From: Planctomycetota bacterium
Lineage (GTDB): Bacteria > Planctomycetota > Planctomycetia > Gemmatales > Gemmataceae
Assembly: GCA_029777335.1 (NCBI GenBank)
Contig: JAKOSN010000225.1
Location: 1 to 53,682, forward strand
Direction: 5' to 3'
DNA: 53,682 nt
Shown here: piece by piece, positions 9,645 to 19,361 of the stretch
Layout of the letters: every line of letters starts with the position of its first letter
Position numbering within the stretch: position 1 is the first letter of the stretch
Notes under the pieces: model-generated
What the model saw: the letters and a program-made list of their open reading frames with translations, nothing else
Database searches by the model: none
What the model was told of the DNA's origin: nothing
Translations under genes and position numbers: made by a program

Positions 9645-10805
9645 TCAGGGCCGTAGCACAACCTTCCAGAGGAGCCCGGCGACGAGCAGCGCTCCGAGCA
9701 GTCCCACTCCCAGCAGGAGTACCCAGCGCTTCATCACGGTGGGTTTGGTCTGCCCTGGATCATAAGCGACCGTGGGTTCGGTTCCGGCACTTCGGCGTGC
9801 GGCAATCAGGCGATCCATCGCTCCCGCGGGCAGAAGGAGAATCCCGCTCGCCTTCCCCAGTTCTTGCAGACGCAGATACACTTCCACCGCGCTGGGCGGG
9901 CGTTCCGCAGGGTTCGGTTTGAGGCACTGATCGAGGAGTTGTTCCAGCGCGGGGGTTGCCTCGCGGCACAACTCGGTGAGGCGACCGCTTACATACGGCA
10001 GTTTGCCGGTGATTGCTTCATGCAGAACCATGGCGGCGCTGTAAATGTCCGAACGTGCATCGGCGGGTTGGCCGGCGAGTTGTTCAGGCGCCATGTAGCG
10101 CGGCGTGCCCACCACTGCCCCGGGGCTTGTCAACTGCTCGGTGTTTCCCGGTTCATCATCGCGATAGATGCGAGCGATGCCGAAGTCCAGGACGCGCACA
10201 TGCAGGCGCACCCCGCTTTGGTTGACGAGGAAGACATTATCCGGCTTGATGTCGCGATGCACGATCTTCTTTTCGTGGGCGTGGATCAGCGCGAGCACCA
10301 GCTGTGCACTCAGTTGCAGCCCTGCTTTCAAAGGCAAGGGCCCCTCGGCGTGCAGCCGTTCCCGCAGCGACATCCCCTGCAGAAACTCCATGACAAGGAA
10401 CGGTCCATAGACTGGATCGAGGCCAAAATCGTGGACCGAAACCACATGGGGATCGGACAGCTGGCTGACAATCCGTGCCTCGCGCTGGAAGCGCGTGTCG
10501 AACTCCGGCTCGTTCCGCAAATCGGGATTGATCAGCTTGACCGCGACGGTGCGTTCCAGCGTGGTATCGATCGCTCGATAGACCTTGGCCATTCCGCCGC
10601 CCCCGCGCAATTCCTCCAGGCGATAGCGTCCCCCCACCATGGCGGGGAGCTCGATCTCTCGCGTTTCGGCCTTGCCCGCGGGGGTCGGGACATTCAGGGC
10701 CGCCGGCGCGGTGGTTTCGGTCAACGGTGTCCCATCATGCGGACAGAAGCGCACTCCAGGCGGGAGCATCTGTTTGCACGTGGGACACTGGATCATCGTG
10801 GTCAT
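9645..10805 (-). CDS. Membrane-anchored Ser/Thr protein kinase with zinc ribbon
   Basis: A 386-residue Hanks-type kinase. Residues 7-24 form a zinc ribbon (CPTC...CPHDG), as in the next gene's product. The kinase domain spans about 50-310: Gly-rich loop GGGGMAKVYRA, VAVKLIN lysine, catalytic HRDIKPDN, DFG as DFGIARI and activation-segment GTPRYMAPEQL are all intact, so it should be active. A single hydrophobic helix near the C terminus (about 363-380) probably anchors it with the kinase in the cytoplasm and almost nothing outside. GGAG lies seven bases before the ATG at 10805. Its closest neighbour is the FHA-ABC transporter, a plausible substrate or partner. It follows the hydrolase gene after 42 bases. 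Confidence 0.94.
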   Translation of the reverse strand: MTTMIQCPTCKQMLPPGVRFCPHDGTPLTETTAPAALNVPTPAGKAETREIELPAMVGGRYRLEELRGGGGMAKVYRAIDTTLERTVAVKLINPDLRNEPEFDTRFQREARIVSQLSDPHVVSVHDFGLDPVYGPFLVMEFLQGMSLRERLHAEGPLPLKAGLQLSAQLVLALIHAHEKKIVHRDIKPDNVFLVNQSGVRLHVRVLDFGIARIYRDDEPGNTEQLTSPGAVVGTPRYMAPEQLAGQPADARSDIYSAAMVLHEAITGKLPYVSGRLTELCREATPALEQLLDQCLKPNPAERPPSAVEVYLRLQELGKASGILLLPAGAMDRLIAARRSAGTEPTVAYDPGQTKPTVMKRWVLLLGVGLLGALLVAGLLWKVVLRP

Positions 10806-10847
10806 CCGCCCGCTCCGTCTTCCTTCCTGGCGATTCCGCCGAGTCTT

Positions 10848-12860
10848 TCACTTCTTCTTGAACTTCCAGAAATCGTCGAAGATCCCGGCTTCCATGACCT
10901 TGGTGTTGAGCGGATTGCTCTCGGTTGGATCCAGCTGCAACACGGCCCAGTCGCCCAGGCGCGGGAAGAGCATGGCGTTGGTCGCCTCCAGATCCGCTGC
11001 CCGGAAAGTGTGCCCCGAGTTGATCACCACATAACGTTCCGGATTGAGTGGGCTGGGGAAGATCAGCACCGGCACATGATTTTTTGCGTCGTATTTGTGC
11101 CCGTTCACCACCAGGGAATCCTTGGTCCATTCGATCGGCAGTCCGTCGATCACCTGGGCGATGGCTCGGTTCGACGACGGATCGCCAAAGAGGATCAGAT
11201 GCGCCCGAGAAATATCCTCGCCGGACAGATCATTGTCATCCACCACCGGCAGTTCGCCCCGGAAGTAGCGGTCCCACTCTCCCTGGAATCGTTTCAGATT
11301 CTGGTCGGCGTATTTCTGTGTGGCCTCGTGCCAGGGTTTCTGTGTGCCGCGCACACAGACAAAGGGCTGCGTGAACGCATCGTCGATCGGTCCATGCAGC
11401 CCCGAGAGTTTCTGCATGGTGCGCAGCCCCTTGGTGAACAGCCGCTGCGGAATGACCGGATACCAGTGTCCCTGGCGCTTTTCCAGAAAGACGTTCATCT
11501 CTCCCGAGGAGGTGAAGACCGGACGAGTCACGATTTTCTCGCCATCGATCTTGAAGGTGGTTTCGTGCCGTGCGGAGCCGGGAGGCATGGTCAGATTCAG
11601 CACGCGCACATTGCTCGTTTTCACCTCGTAGTGGGTTTCCAGCTGTTCGGCATCCACCAGCGCCTTTTTGTAGTGTTCTTCCAACCCCACGATGTGCACC
11701 CAGTCACAGTTCGCATAGCGCAGGGTCCAGGTGACAAAGCGCACTCGTTTGGGATAGTCCGTGCGCCCCTTGGCGACATACTTGGCGTATTCCTGCTCGG
11801 CCTTCTGTTGCCATTCGGCCGGGAACTTGTGTTCCAGACCAGGGGCGATCAGATGCACGATCGACAGGTTTGTTCCCTTCAGGCGCGCCTCGATGTTGCG
11901 GACCGCCTCGATTTGCTTGTCCTTCTCGCCCGAATAGGCCACCACCGGGACATCGAAAATATTCTCGGCATAGTCGGCGGCGTCGTAAATATGCAAGCAG
12001 TCCTCGATGTAGGAGGGCATCGGATTGGGGAGCAACTGCGCGGGGGCATAGCCCTTGGTCACCGTGAAGCCCGCGCCGGGACCAAGCACACACCAGCGAT
12101 CCGGGCGATGCAGCCCGAGATGCCAGGTGCCCGCGCCTCCCATGGAGAACCCACGCAGCACCACGCGCGTGGAGTCCACCAGGTTCTCGCGCCGTAGCAT
12201 CTTTTCCACACCCAGAAAGTGATCGATCGCCTCGTAGACATCCATCTCTCCGGCCCAGCGGTAGGCATTATTGCCCCGTCCATAGATGTCGATCTGAATG
12301 TGGTTGAGATCCTTGGGCGCAAGCCGATCACCGTTGAACTGGTGCAGGAACGAAACCTCGGTCAACCTGGCGTTTCGCCCATGCAGCACCACGTCCACGC
12401 GCCACCGCTTCGCCAGATCCTTGGCATAATCCGCCGGGAAGGTCACCGCATACGGCTGCACCGAGTTATCGATGCGCGAGCGATAAGCCCGCACGACCGG
12501 CTGGCCGCGCTGCGCCAACCAGGGCGACTCGCCTGCCCCCTGTTGATTGGCCCGCAGCAAGCCCCGATCGAGCGCTTCAATCGTCCAGGCGACTGCTTCT
12601 TTCTGATAGAACTCGTTGTGGCGCGTGATCCAGTCGGCGGCCTTCCAGTAAATTTCAATCTCGGCGAAGAAGGGATCACGCACCCCCTGGCGACGCAGAA
12701 TCCCCAGCGCTTTTTCGAGCTTGGCGCTGCGCTCGTGGATTGCCTGCAACTGCTCCTCGGTGGGCTTGAACGTCTCCGGCGGAGCGGCTTCGCCGAGAGA
12801 GGTGAACACGACCAGTGGCACGAGCAGGAGCAAATACCGAGGAAGAGCCAACCGCATCAT
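10848..12860 (-). CDS. Secreted prolyl-oligopeptidase-like alpha/beta hydrolase
   Basis: A 670-residue exported hydrolase. The double ATG at 12860/12857 is preceded by AAAGGT and followed by a signal peptide (hydrophobic residues about 9-22, GEAA). An N-terminal helical region of about 120 residues precedes the alpha/beta hydrolase fold. The nucleophile elbow is GFSMGGAG with Ser239, in the context VVLRGFSMGGAGTWHLG that is typical of the esterase/PHB-depolymerase-like and prolyl-oligopeptidase families. The C-terminal 250 residues look beta-rich and are of unknown function. Substrate cannot be told from sequence: ester or peptide cleavage outside the cytoplasm is likely. The kinase gene lies 42 bases downstream on the same strand; upstream is a 328-base divergent gap. 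Confidence 0.85.
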   Translation of the reverse strand: MMRLALPRYLLLLVPLVVFTSLGEAAPPETFKPTEEQLQAIHERSAKLEKALGILRRQGVRDPFFAEIEIYWKAADWITRHNEFYQKEAVAWTIEALDRGLLRANQQGAGESPWLAQRGQPVVRAYRSRIDNSVQPYAVTFPADYAKDLAKRWRVDVVLHGRNARLTEVSFLHQFNGDRLAPKDLNHIQIDIYGRGNNAYRWAGEMDVYEAIDHFLGVEKMLRRENLVDSTRVVLRGFSMGGAGTWHLGLHRPDRWCVLGPGAGFTVTKGYAPAQLLPNPMPSYIEDCLHIYDAADYAENIFDVPVVAYSGEKDKQIEAVRNIEARLKGTNLSIVHLIAPGLEHKFPAEWQQKAEQEYAKYVAKGRTDYPKRVRFVTWTLRYANCDWVHIVGLEEHYKKALVDAEQLETHYEVKTSNVRVLNLTMPPGSARHETTFKIDGEKIVTRPVFTSSGEMNVFLEKRQGHWYPVIPQRLFTKGLRTMQKLSGLHGPIDDAFTQPFVCVRGTQKPWHEATQKYADQNLKRFQGEWDRYFRGELPVVDDNDLSGEDISRAHLILFGDPSSNRAIAQVIDGLPIEWTKDSLVVNGHKYDAKNHVPVLIFPSPLNPERYVVINSGHTFRAADLEATNAMLFPRLGDWAVLQLDPTESNPLNTKVMEAGIFDDFWKFKKK

Positions 12861-13188
12861 CGTGCACCTTTCGGGGAGAGAAGTCCTGAGTATCCGTTCC
12901 TTTGACGATACTGTGCGCATGCCCGGACAGCAAGCGTTTTGCCGCTCAAGTGGGGCTCAGTTCGTGCCAGATGCGGCAAGAAAGGCGGGTGAGGCACAGG
13001 CAGACACCTCCCCAGGTCAAGCACGGAACATTCCTCTCCCTGGGGGGAACGATTCAACTCCTTTTTGTTCAACAGGTTGTGTCGCTGGTGCCTGTCTCTG
13101 GGTGGGGCTGGACAGCGGCCCAGGAAGATGGTAGACGGTCCAGCGCGGTGGGCAGGGTCTCCTGCCTGGATCTCCGGAGGATGCTGGG
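12861..13188. other. 328-base divergent intergenic region
   Basis: This separates the minus-strand hydrolase from the plus-strand lipoprotein gene and should hold promoters for both. I see no convincing -35/-10 pair, hairpin with T-tract, repeat or protein-like reading frame in it. A GGAGG at about 13175-13179 serves the lipoprotein start. Confidence 0.5.
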
Positions 13189-13383
13189 ATGAATCGCTTC
13201 CTGCGTACGATTGTGCTTCTGACCGTGGCGAGCACTACCCTGAGTGGTTGTGGCCTCCTCCCCACGGATAAGCCGCCCACCGGAGGGCTGTATTCCGTGA
13301 GCTACTCGCCCGATCCAAAACAGCCTGCCTGGGAACGCATTCTCTTCGGCACGCGCTGGATTGGGGAGGGGCCGCCCCAGTAA
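13189..13383 (+). CDS. Small lipoprotein, function unknown
   Basis: A 64-residue protein with a clear lipoprotein signal: MNRFLRT, a hydrophobic stretch, and lipobox TLSGC with the modified Cys at about residue 21. A GGAGG site lies about nine bases before the ATG. Only about 43 residues remain after lipidation, with a short GGLYSVSY segment and FGTRWIGEGPP at the end. No domain is recognised. It is convergent with the following sulfatase gene, 111 bases apart. The signal sequence and ribosome-binding site make it likely to be a real gene. Confidence 0.7.
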   Translation: MNRFLRTIVLLTVASTTLSGCGLLPTDKPPTGGLYSVSYSPDPKQPAWERILFGTRWIGEGPPQ

Positions 13384-13494
13384 CCCGCCACACCCAGTCG
13401 CGCAGCAAGCAACGCCAGCACTGCTTCTTGGCGCGCTCCCGGTCTCCGGGCCGAGTGCTGAGCCGCTGCCAGAGATTCCCTCTCGTGCGATCTC

Positions 13495-14946
13495 TCATGG
13501 GTTCTTTTTGGGTTTTGTGCCGCGCGTGTTGGAGTACGAGTCTGCCGGCCAGTTCGTGCGCACCAGCCCCTGCAGTTCTTTCTGCACTTCCGCATACTTT
13601 GGCTCGCCGGCCAGGTTTTTCATTTCCTTCGGGTCGGCATTGTGGTCGTACAACTCAACCCCCTGCTTGCCGCTGGCCCATTCGGTGTAGCGCCAGCGCT
13701 CGGTACGCACCGAGTGACCAGGAAACCCAGCGCGCCAGACCTGGGTGTGCGCCGGGCGTTTCCACTCGGCTTTCGGATCGTTCAGCAACGGTTTCAAACT
13801 CGCTCCTTGCAGGGTTCTGGGCGCCTCCAGCCCAGCCAGATCGGCCAGGGTGGGGTAGAGATCGAGCAATTCCACGGTGCGCGAGGAACTGGTCCCGCGT
13901 GCTTTCTGTCCCGGGGCGGCGATAATCATCGGCACCCGCGCGGATTCTTCAAACAGGCTCTGCTTCATCCACAGCCCATGTTCACCCAGGTGATAGCCGT
14001 GATCACTCCAGAAGACCACGATCGTTTTGTCCGTGAGTTTCAGGCGATCCAGCGCATCCAGCAGCTTGCCGACCTGTGTATCGACGAACGTGATGGCCCC
14101 ATAGTAAGCCCGTTTCGCCTCGCGTGCCTTCGCCTCCTCGACCTGGTAGATCGGCCACGGATTGGTTGAGGCGAGCGCCGGTCGCAGGTAATTGCTGCGA
14201 TCCTTCGCCAGCACCTTCGGGAGAGTGATCTGCTCCAGCGGATAAAGGTCAAAGTATTTCTTTGGGGCGACATACGGACAGTGTGGGCGATAGAACCCCG
14301 CCGCGAGGAAAAAGGGCCGATCCTTGTGTTTTTCCATCAGCTTGATCGCCTCGGCCGCCACCTTGCCGTCGGTCTGTTCCTCGTCGGTCCCCTCGGCCGC
14401 CAGCAAACTCAGTGAACTCCCCAGCCCTCGTTTGGGCGTGTAGTTGATAATCTTCTTCTCCTCGTCCTTGTCTCGTCCGCGGGGATTGATGCGTTCGTCC
14501 CACGATTGGGGATCATCCAGCCCGTTGGTGCCAATCTGCCCTGGGTTGCCATAGTGATAGATCTTCCCCACCCGTGCCGCATAGTAACCGTGCTTGCGGA
14601 ACGTTTGCGGCAGGGTGACCACGTCGGGGAGGGTGGTCTTGCGAAAATCGGTTTGCAGATCGAAGATTTTGGTGGTGTCGGGGCGTAGCCCGGTCAGCAG
14701 AGACACCCGACTGGGGCTGCACAGCGGAAACTGGCAATAGGCGCGCTCAAAGCGCACCCCTCGTGTCGCCAGCCGATCGATGCTGGGCGACCTGACCTGC
14801 GGATGGCCGTAACACCCCAGATCGTTGTTCATGTCGTCCACGGCGATGAAGAGCACATTGAGCTTGTCGCCCGCGTGTGCCGTGGGGAGCGCGGTCAGCC
14901 CAAGGACAGCAACGATCGCCAGCAAACGGATTCGCGCATGGTGCAT
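13495..14946 (-). CDS. Sulfatase, iduronate-2-sulfatase-like
   Basis: A 483-residue exported sulfatase. The ATG at 14946 has AAGGGG upstream and is followed by a signal peptide ending near AHA-G. The metal-binding VDDMNNDLGCYG block lies near the N terminus. The nucleophile motif is CSPSR in CQFPLCSPSRVSLLTG, the Cys-type sulfatase signature (C-x-P-S/T-R), whose Cys must become formylglycine. The later SDHGYHLGEHGLW block supplies more metal ligands and matches the iduronate-2-sulfatase-like group. It hydrolyses sulfate esters of glycans, probably algal or mucin-type polysaccharides, outside the cytoplasm. It is the only gene on this strand between convergent and same-strand neighbours, so it is probably monocistronic. 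Confidence 0.95.
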   Translation of the reverse strand: MHHARIRLLAIVAVLGLTALPTAHAGDKLNVLFIAVDDMNNDLGCYGHPQVRSPSIDRLATRGVRFERAYCQFPLCSPSRVSLLTGLRPDTTKIFDLQTDFRKTTLPDVVTLPQTFRKHGYYAARVGKIYHYGNPGQIGTNGLDDPQSWDERINPRGRDKDEEKKIINYTPKRGLGSSLSLLAAEGTDEEQTDGKVAAEAIKLMEKHKDRPFFLAAGFYRPHCPYVAPKKYFDLYPLEQITLPKVLAKDRSNYLRPALASTNPWPIYQVEEAKAREAKRAYYGAITFVDTQVGKLLDALDRLKLTDKTIVVFWSDHGYHLGEHGLWMKQSLFEESARVPMIIAAPGQKARGTSSSRTVELLDLYPTLADLAGLEAPRTLQGASLKPLLNDPKAEWKRPAHTQVWRAGFPGHSVRTERWRYTEWASGKQGVELYDHNADPKEMKNLAGEPKYAEVQKELQGLVRTNWPADSYSNTRGTKPKKNP

Positions 14947-15054
14947 CGCACACCCCTTGAGACAGAAGGGATCTTCTACCCACCCCCGGTGCTGGATTGG
15001 CCCGGAAAGCACAGTGACAGGTGGGTGTCATTCAGTGAGACCGCGCCGCACGCT

Positions 15055-16125
15055 TCACCCGGGCAGTGTCCACGGATGCAGCGGCGAGTAATTGCCTGGA
15101 TATTCCTTGTTCTTGTCCAGCTGGCGCCCGTTGCCATTGCTTCCTGTGTTGGTGGCGCAGACCACCAGGCGTTTGCCCTCTGGATGGACTGCCAGCGCAT
15201 GGCAGTTCGCCATTTTGGTGCTGAGGAAGAAGGGTTGCGCCTCGCCTGGGCGCTGGAAAAAGAGCTTTCCCACCCCGGGATTGCCGCTCGTGACTGCCAT
15301 CACAAATCCAGCGGGGTGCCAGTGGAGATCGTAGATATACCCATCACCATCGTTTCCCACGCTGGCGGTGTGTTTGACCTTTCCCGTGGCCCAGTCGAAG
15401 AAGAGAATCGTCGGCACTCCCTGAACATTGCCCCCAACGGACGGTTTGGTGCCGGCACAGGCGAGTGTGGTGCCCTGGGGATCGAACGCCAGAGCGCGGA
15501 CTCCTCCTGTGTCCTGCAAGCGCGACAGCAGATGCAGCACGCGAGCATCGAGTTCACGGACACACTTCCCCGTGGTCACGTCCCACTGCTTGACCACGCC
15601 CTGGAGATCACCGCTGACCACGAACTTTCCCTCGGGGTGGATGGCGAGAGCGAGGATTTCCTCGTTGTGCCCCGAGAGTTCGTGTTTTTTCGCTCCGGTG
15701 TCGGCCTGCCAGAGCCGCACCAGCTGATCCCGGCCACAGGTGGCGAGCACCTTGCCCTCGCGGCTGACCGCCAGCCCACGAATCCAGCCATCGTGCGCCT
15801 GAGGCACATTCCAGAGCGGTTTGGGGGTGCGCTCCTGGGTTGGCCAGGCGCGGAGTTCTCCCCAGGAATCCGCGGAGTAGAGTCGGCTTCCCTCGGGCGA
15901 AAAGCCGATTCCCTGCACCCAGCCGTGGTGGCCGGTCAGCGCGGGCAGCGGAGTGAATGTGGCGGTGTTCGCCTCCCAGCGTCGCACCGTGGCATCGGTG
16001 CCGCCCGCGACCAGGATCTTGCCGCTGGGGCTGAAGCGCAGGGCACACATCTGCCGATCCAGCAGGAGCGGTTTGCCTTCCTTCGGCGTGAAGCGGTCGC
16101 GCAGTGTTTTGGCGTCGTCGTTCAT
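15055..16125 (-). CDS. WD40 repeat protein
   Basis: A 356-residue WD40 beta-propeller. I chose the ATG at 16125 because the sequence becomes repeat-like immediately after it; the open frame runs further upstream but through the end of the DUF1501 gene. Repeats are visible as LTGHHGWVQGIGFSPEG, AHDGWIRGLAVSREG, LSGHNEEILALAIHPEG and others, about seven blades. There is no signal peptide, so it may be cytoplasmic. It lies 52 bases after the DUF1501 gene and is the third gene of a DUF1549-DUF1501-WD40 series. A near-mirror series lies on the other strand (19362-24433). The propeller probably serves as an interaction scaffold; its partner is unknown. Confidence 0.9.
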   Translation of the reverse strand: MNDDAKTLRDRFTPKEGKPLLLDRQMCALRFSPSGKILVAGGTDATVRRWEANTATFTPLPALTGHHGWVQGIGFSPEGSRLYSADSWGELRAWPTQERTPKPLWNVPQAHDGWIRGLAVSREGKVLATCGRDQLVRLWQADTGAKKHELSGHNEEILALAIHPEGKFVVSGDLQGVVKQWDVTTGKCVRELDARVLHLLSRLQDTGGVRALAFDPQGTTLACAGTKPSVGGNVQGVPTILFFDWATGKVKHTASVGNDGDGYIYDLHWHPAGFVMAVTSGNPGVGKLFFQRPGEAQPFFLSTKMANCHALAVHPEGKRLVVCATNTGSNGNGRQLDKNKEYPGNYSPLHPWTLPG

Positions 16126-16177
16126 CGGTGTGGATCCGCGCGGTCCTTGTTTGCATGCCAGCGACGGCGTGGCACGG

Positions 16178-17467
16178 TCAGGCCAGAAGTTCCTTGATCG
16201 GGGCACAATCCTCGTGCGCCAGCGGCAACGGCTGCCCCGCGTTGTCGTACTCCACCTTCTGCGTATCAATCCCCAGCGCCTGGAACCAGGTGTGGAAAAG
16301 ATGGCCGATGTCGTGTTCCGCACTGGTCACAAAGGTGCCCTTGTCGTTGGTCTTCCCAACCAGCGCCCCTTTTTGGATTCCGCATCCACCCATGATCAAC
16401 GACCAGGCCTCGGGCCAGTGATCGCGTCCGACATGCCCATTGATCCGCGGCGTTCGCCCAAACTCCGACATCATGATAACCAGCACATGATCGAGCATGC
16501 GCCGATCGGCGAGATCCTCAATCATCGCCGCAAACGCCTGGTCGACCCGGGGCACCATGTTGCTGTGTCCGACAAAGTTGTCGCCATGGGTATCCCAGCC
16601 GTAGGAGTTTACCTTGACGAAGGTCACGCCTGCCTCAAGAAAACGTCGTGCCAGCAGCATGTGGCGGCCAAATTCATGGCTGCCGTAACGGGCCACGTCC
16701 TTCGCCGGGAACGTCGCTGGGTTGAAAAGCTCCTGCTTTTTCTGCAGCTGAGCCGCCATCTCGTAAACGTAGGCGTTGGCCTCGGTGTTCTCCTTGCGAC
16801 GTTTCTCGGCATAACGGCGATCCAGACGCGCACGCAATTCGTTGCGTTCACGATCCTCGTCGCTGCTGATCGCGGGGGGCCGCAACAGGTTCTCCGGTGG
16901 CTTGCCATCGCCAAAAGCCATGGCGCCATACTTGGGACCGAGAAATCCCGCATCGCTGGTGATAAACCCACTGCTCCCCGGTTTCACCCAGATGTAGGGA
17001 GGCAGCCCACTCTCTCCCGCTCCAAGCCATTTGGCGACCGCCGAGCCCAGGTAGGGGTAAGTCACACCGCGGTTTTTGGGATCGCCACGCTGAATGCGCG
17101 CCACCCCGGCCGAGTGGGAATTATCCTTGGTACACAGACTGCGCACCACCGCCAGATGATGCATCAGCTTCGCGGTGCGCGGCAGGAGTTCACTCACCTG
17201 AATCCCGGGGACCGAGGTGGGGATGGCGCGAAACGGTCCGCCAAACTGGGTGTGTGGTTTGGGATCCCAACTCTCCAGCTGACTCAGTCCGCCGTCGAGC
17301 CAGATAAAGAGAACCTGCCGATGCTTCTTCTTCAGTTCGTCAGCGAGCAGGGGTTCGGCGATCGCTCCCAGGCCAAGCGCACCCAGCGTTCCCCCCGCCA
17401 CGCTTCCCAACCACTGCCGGCGCGACAGGCGATGCTCCCACGGTCGGCACAACGGATGCTTCTTCAC
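16178..17467 (-). CDS. DUF1501 domain protein, Tat-exported
   Basis: A 429-residue DUF1501 protein. It starts with GTG at 17467, supported by GAGG eight bases upstream; no ATG lies near. A twin-arginine-type leader (LSRRQWLGSVAGG, then a hydrophobic run) predicts export of the folded protein. The DUF1501 domain shows FIWLDGGLSQLESWDPKP at its start and the MMSEFGRTPRINGHVGRDHWPEAWS block typical of its C-terminal half. The fold is alkaline-phosphatase/sulfatase-like; the activity is not known. Family members are regularly encoded next to DUF1549/DUF1553 proteins, as here (19 bases downstream of that gene), which argues for shared function and translation coupling. Confidence 0.93.
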   Translation of the reverse strand: MKKHPLCRPWEHRLSRRQWLGSVAGGTLGALGLGAIAEPLLADELKKKHRQVLFIWLDGGLSQLESWDPKPHTQFGGPFRAIPTSVPGIQVSELLPRTAKLMHHLAVVRSLCTKDNSHSAGVARIQRGDPKNRGVTYPYLGSAVAKWLGAGESGLPPYIWVKPGSSGFITSDAGFLGPKYGAMAFGDGKPPENLLRPPAISSDEDRERNELRARLDRRYAEKRRKENTEANAYVYEMAAQLQKKQELFNPATFPAKDVARYGSHEFGRHMLLARRFLEAGVTFVKVNSYGWDTHGDNFVGHSNMVPRVDQAFAAMIEDLADRRMLDHVLVIMMSEFGRTPRINGHVGRDHWPEAWSLIMGGCGIQKGALVGKTNDKGTFVTSAEHDIGHLFHTWFQALGIDTQKVEYDNAGQPLPLAHEDCAPIKELLA

Positions 17468-17486
17468 GGTCGGATCCTCGCCACGC

Positions 17487-19103
17487 TCAATGATTCAGGC
17501 AGAATTCTGTCGATGCCAGCAATGCCCACGCCAGGTGCTGCAGGGCCGTCGTGCGGTGGGCTGCCTTCTTCTTCAGGTAACTTTCCACCTCCTGCTGCTC
17601 CTCGGTCGTTGGCAGACGAGTCAACACGCAAAGGTAGAGTTCCTCGGCGACCCGATCGTCGCTCAGTTTGGTGAGCCGATCCAGGAGATTGCCTGTTCGC
17701 GGCGTGAGCCACCCCAGCAGGAGCGCGTCGTTCTCCAGAAAGAGCACTCCCTTGAGCGAGGGGCTAAACTCTTCCTCTGCTTCCCGCACCGGGCCACTGA
17801 ACGCCTTCAAGAAGCGTTGCCGTGCCTGTTCGAGCGGCGCGTTCTTCCCTCCGGACTTCGAGGCGGCGACCACGCGTTCCTTCTCTCCGGTTGCCTCCAG
17901 CATGCTCCACAGCATTTGCTCGGCGGAGAGTGGTTTCTCCAGGGCGGTGAGGAATGTCTCCGGCGCGCGTTTCTCCTGGCCGGGGAGGAGAATACTGGAG
18001 CGCTGATAGGTGTCGCTCAAGGCCAGTTCCCGCAACAGCCATTTGATATCGTATTTATGCGCGACAAACTCGCGTGCGAGCCCATCGAGCAACTCCGGAT
18101 GCGACGGCGGATTCCCCTTGTGATGCAGATCAAGCGGATGCACCAGGCCACGCCCCATCATCACAAACCAGAGCCGATTGACGATATTGCGATTAAAGAG
18201 ATCGTTCTGCGGAACGGGGAGTGTTTCGCTCAGCTTCGCCAGGGGGCTGAACCTCAGTTCGCCGGGGGTGCGCGTTTTCGGGTTGGGTGGAACGCGATAC
18301 TCCTCCCCCTTCTTGAAAACTGGCACCTCGATCTCGGCGAACCCCGGTACGCGCGGGCCCGTCTCCATCGGCTGTTTGCGGAACACCGATTGAAAGCCAA
18401 GCTTCCTCGTCGTTGGTTTCTCCATCACCTCGGGAGTAGGGCCACTTTTCAGAGCGGCATTCTCTACAAAAGCGAAGAGCCCCTGGAAATCGCGTTGTTT
18501 GTAGTCCTTGATGAACAGGTGATCGTGGCACTGCGCACAGCGAAGATCGATTCCCAGAAAGAGGCGCCCGATGTCGCGCGCCAGAGCCGGGTGATCGACC
18601 GGATTCTGCCCATAATTCTCCAGTCGTTTGGACAGAAAGAAGGGAGCCCCCTTCGAGGCCTCATCGTTCGCTCGGCCGCGCAGCATCTCCCGCACCAGCT
18701 GATCCCACGGTTTGTTCTTCGCGAACGAGGTTTGCAGATACTGCGTCCAGTCGGCATGGTCCCCGAGGCGTTCCATCAGCATGACATGAAAAAGCTCCTG
18801 CATGCGCCGTGGATAGTCCGCACCGTTCAGGAGCCGATCGACGAGCCCCGCGCGCTTGCTGGGCGACGTGTCTTGCAGGAACGCACGGGTTTCCTCCCGC
18901 GTGGGAATACGCCCCGCGAGATCAAGGGTGACGCGACGCAAAAACTCGGCGTCGTCCGTCAGAGCGCCTGGCTTTTGTCCCCCGGCACGGGCCAGGATCA
19001 GCCGGTCGATCTCCTTGTGGAGCGGGTCTGCCGCACGCAGGGCGGTGTTCCAGAACAGCAACCCCATGAGTGAGAGAAGCACGGGCCCCCCGGCGTGCAT
19101 CAT
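17487..19103 (-). CDS. DUF1549/DUF1553 domain protein, exported
   Basis: A 538-residue protein. GGAG lies upstream of the double ATG at 19103/19100 and a signal peptide follows (to about residue 24). The DUF1549 region begins at DPLHKEIDRLILARAGG and contains the CAQCHDHLF motif, a CxxCH that could bind haem or a metal. DUF1553 follows, with LFNRNIVNRLWFVMMGRGLVHP and RSSILLPG. These paired domains are a planctomycete hallmark, proposed to act in polysaccharide degradation or redox chemistry outside the cytoplasm, but not characterised. It heads the minus-strand module and shares the 258-base divergent region with the redoxin gene. Confidence 0.92.
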   Translation of the reverse strand: MMHAGGPVLLSLMGLLFWNTALRAADPLHKEIDRLILARAGGQKPGALTDDAEFLRRVTLDLAGRIPTREETRAFLQDTSPSKRAGLVDRLLNGADYPRRMQELFHVMLMERLGDHADWTQYLQTSFAKNKPWDQLVREMLRGRANDEASKGAPFFLSKRLENYGQNPVDHPALARDIGRLFLGIDLRCAQCHDHLFIKDYKQRDFQGLFAFVENAALKSGPTPEVMEKPTTRKLGFQSVFRKQPMETGPRVPGFAEIEVPVFKKGEEYRVPPNPKTRTPGELRFSPLAKLSETLPVPQNDLFNRNIVNRLWFVMMGRGLVHPLDLHHKGNPPSHPELLDGLAREFVAHKYDIKWLLRELALSDTYQRSSILLPGQEKRAPETFLTALEKPLSAEQMLWSMLEATGEKERVVAASKSGGKNAPLEQARQRFLKAFSGPVREAEEEFSPSLKGVLFLENDALLLGWLTPRTGNLLDRLTKLSDDRVAEELYLCVLTRLPTTEEQQEVESYLKKKAAHRTTALQHLAWALLASTEFCLNH

Positions 19104-19361
19104 TCAATCTCCAGGCAGGAAGGTAGGCGGGTCTGAGCGAATAATGATCAAACGATACCGCGCCCTCCCAACGAAGAAAAGGAGAATCCCTGAGCGGTTT
19201 CCCTCTCGCCTGAAAAGCGCCCTCGGCCCTCCTCAACGTCGGGAGAGTCCGCCCATAGAAAGAAAGAGCCGCGCCGTGCGCGGGGAAGTTACCTTCGTGC
19301 TGCCCCGGGGTTTAATTTCCATGTGTTGCTCCTCTGTCTCTGGTTGTGGGGTTCTGCCACG

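Noticed and set aside
9864..12197. A 777-codon open frame on the plus strand
   Set aside because: It lies antisense to the kinase and hydrolase genes, whose motifs are clear. Its translation shows no recognisable domain; long antisense frames are common in high-GC DNA.
17490..19073. A 527-codon plus-strand open frame
   Set aside because: Complement of the DUF1549/1553 gene; no own motif or ribosome-binding site.
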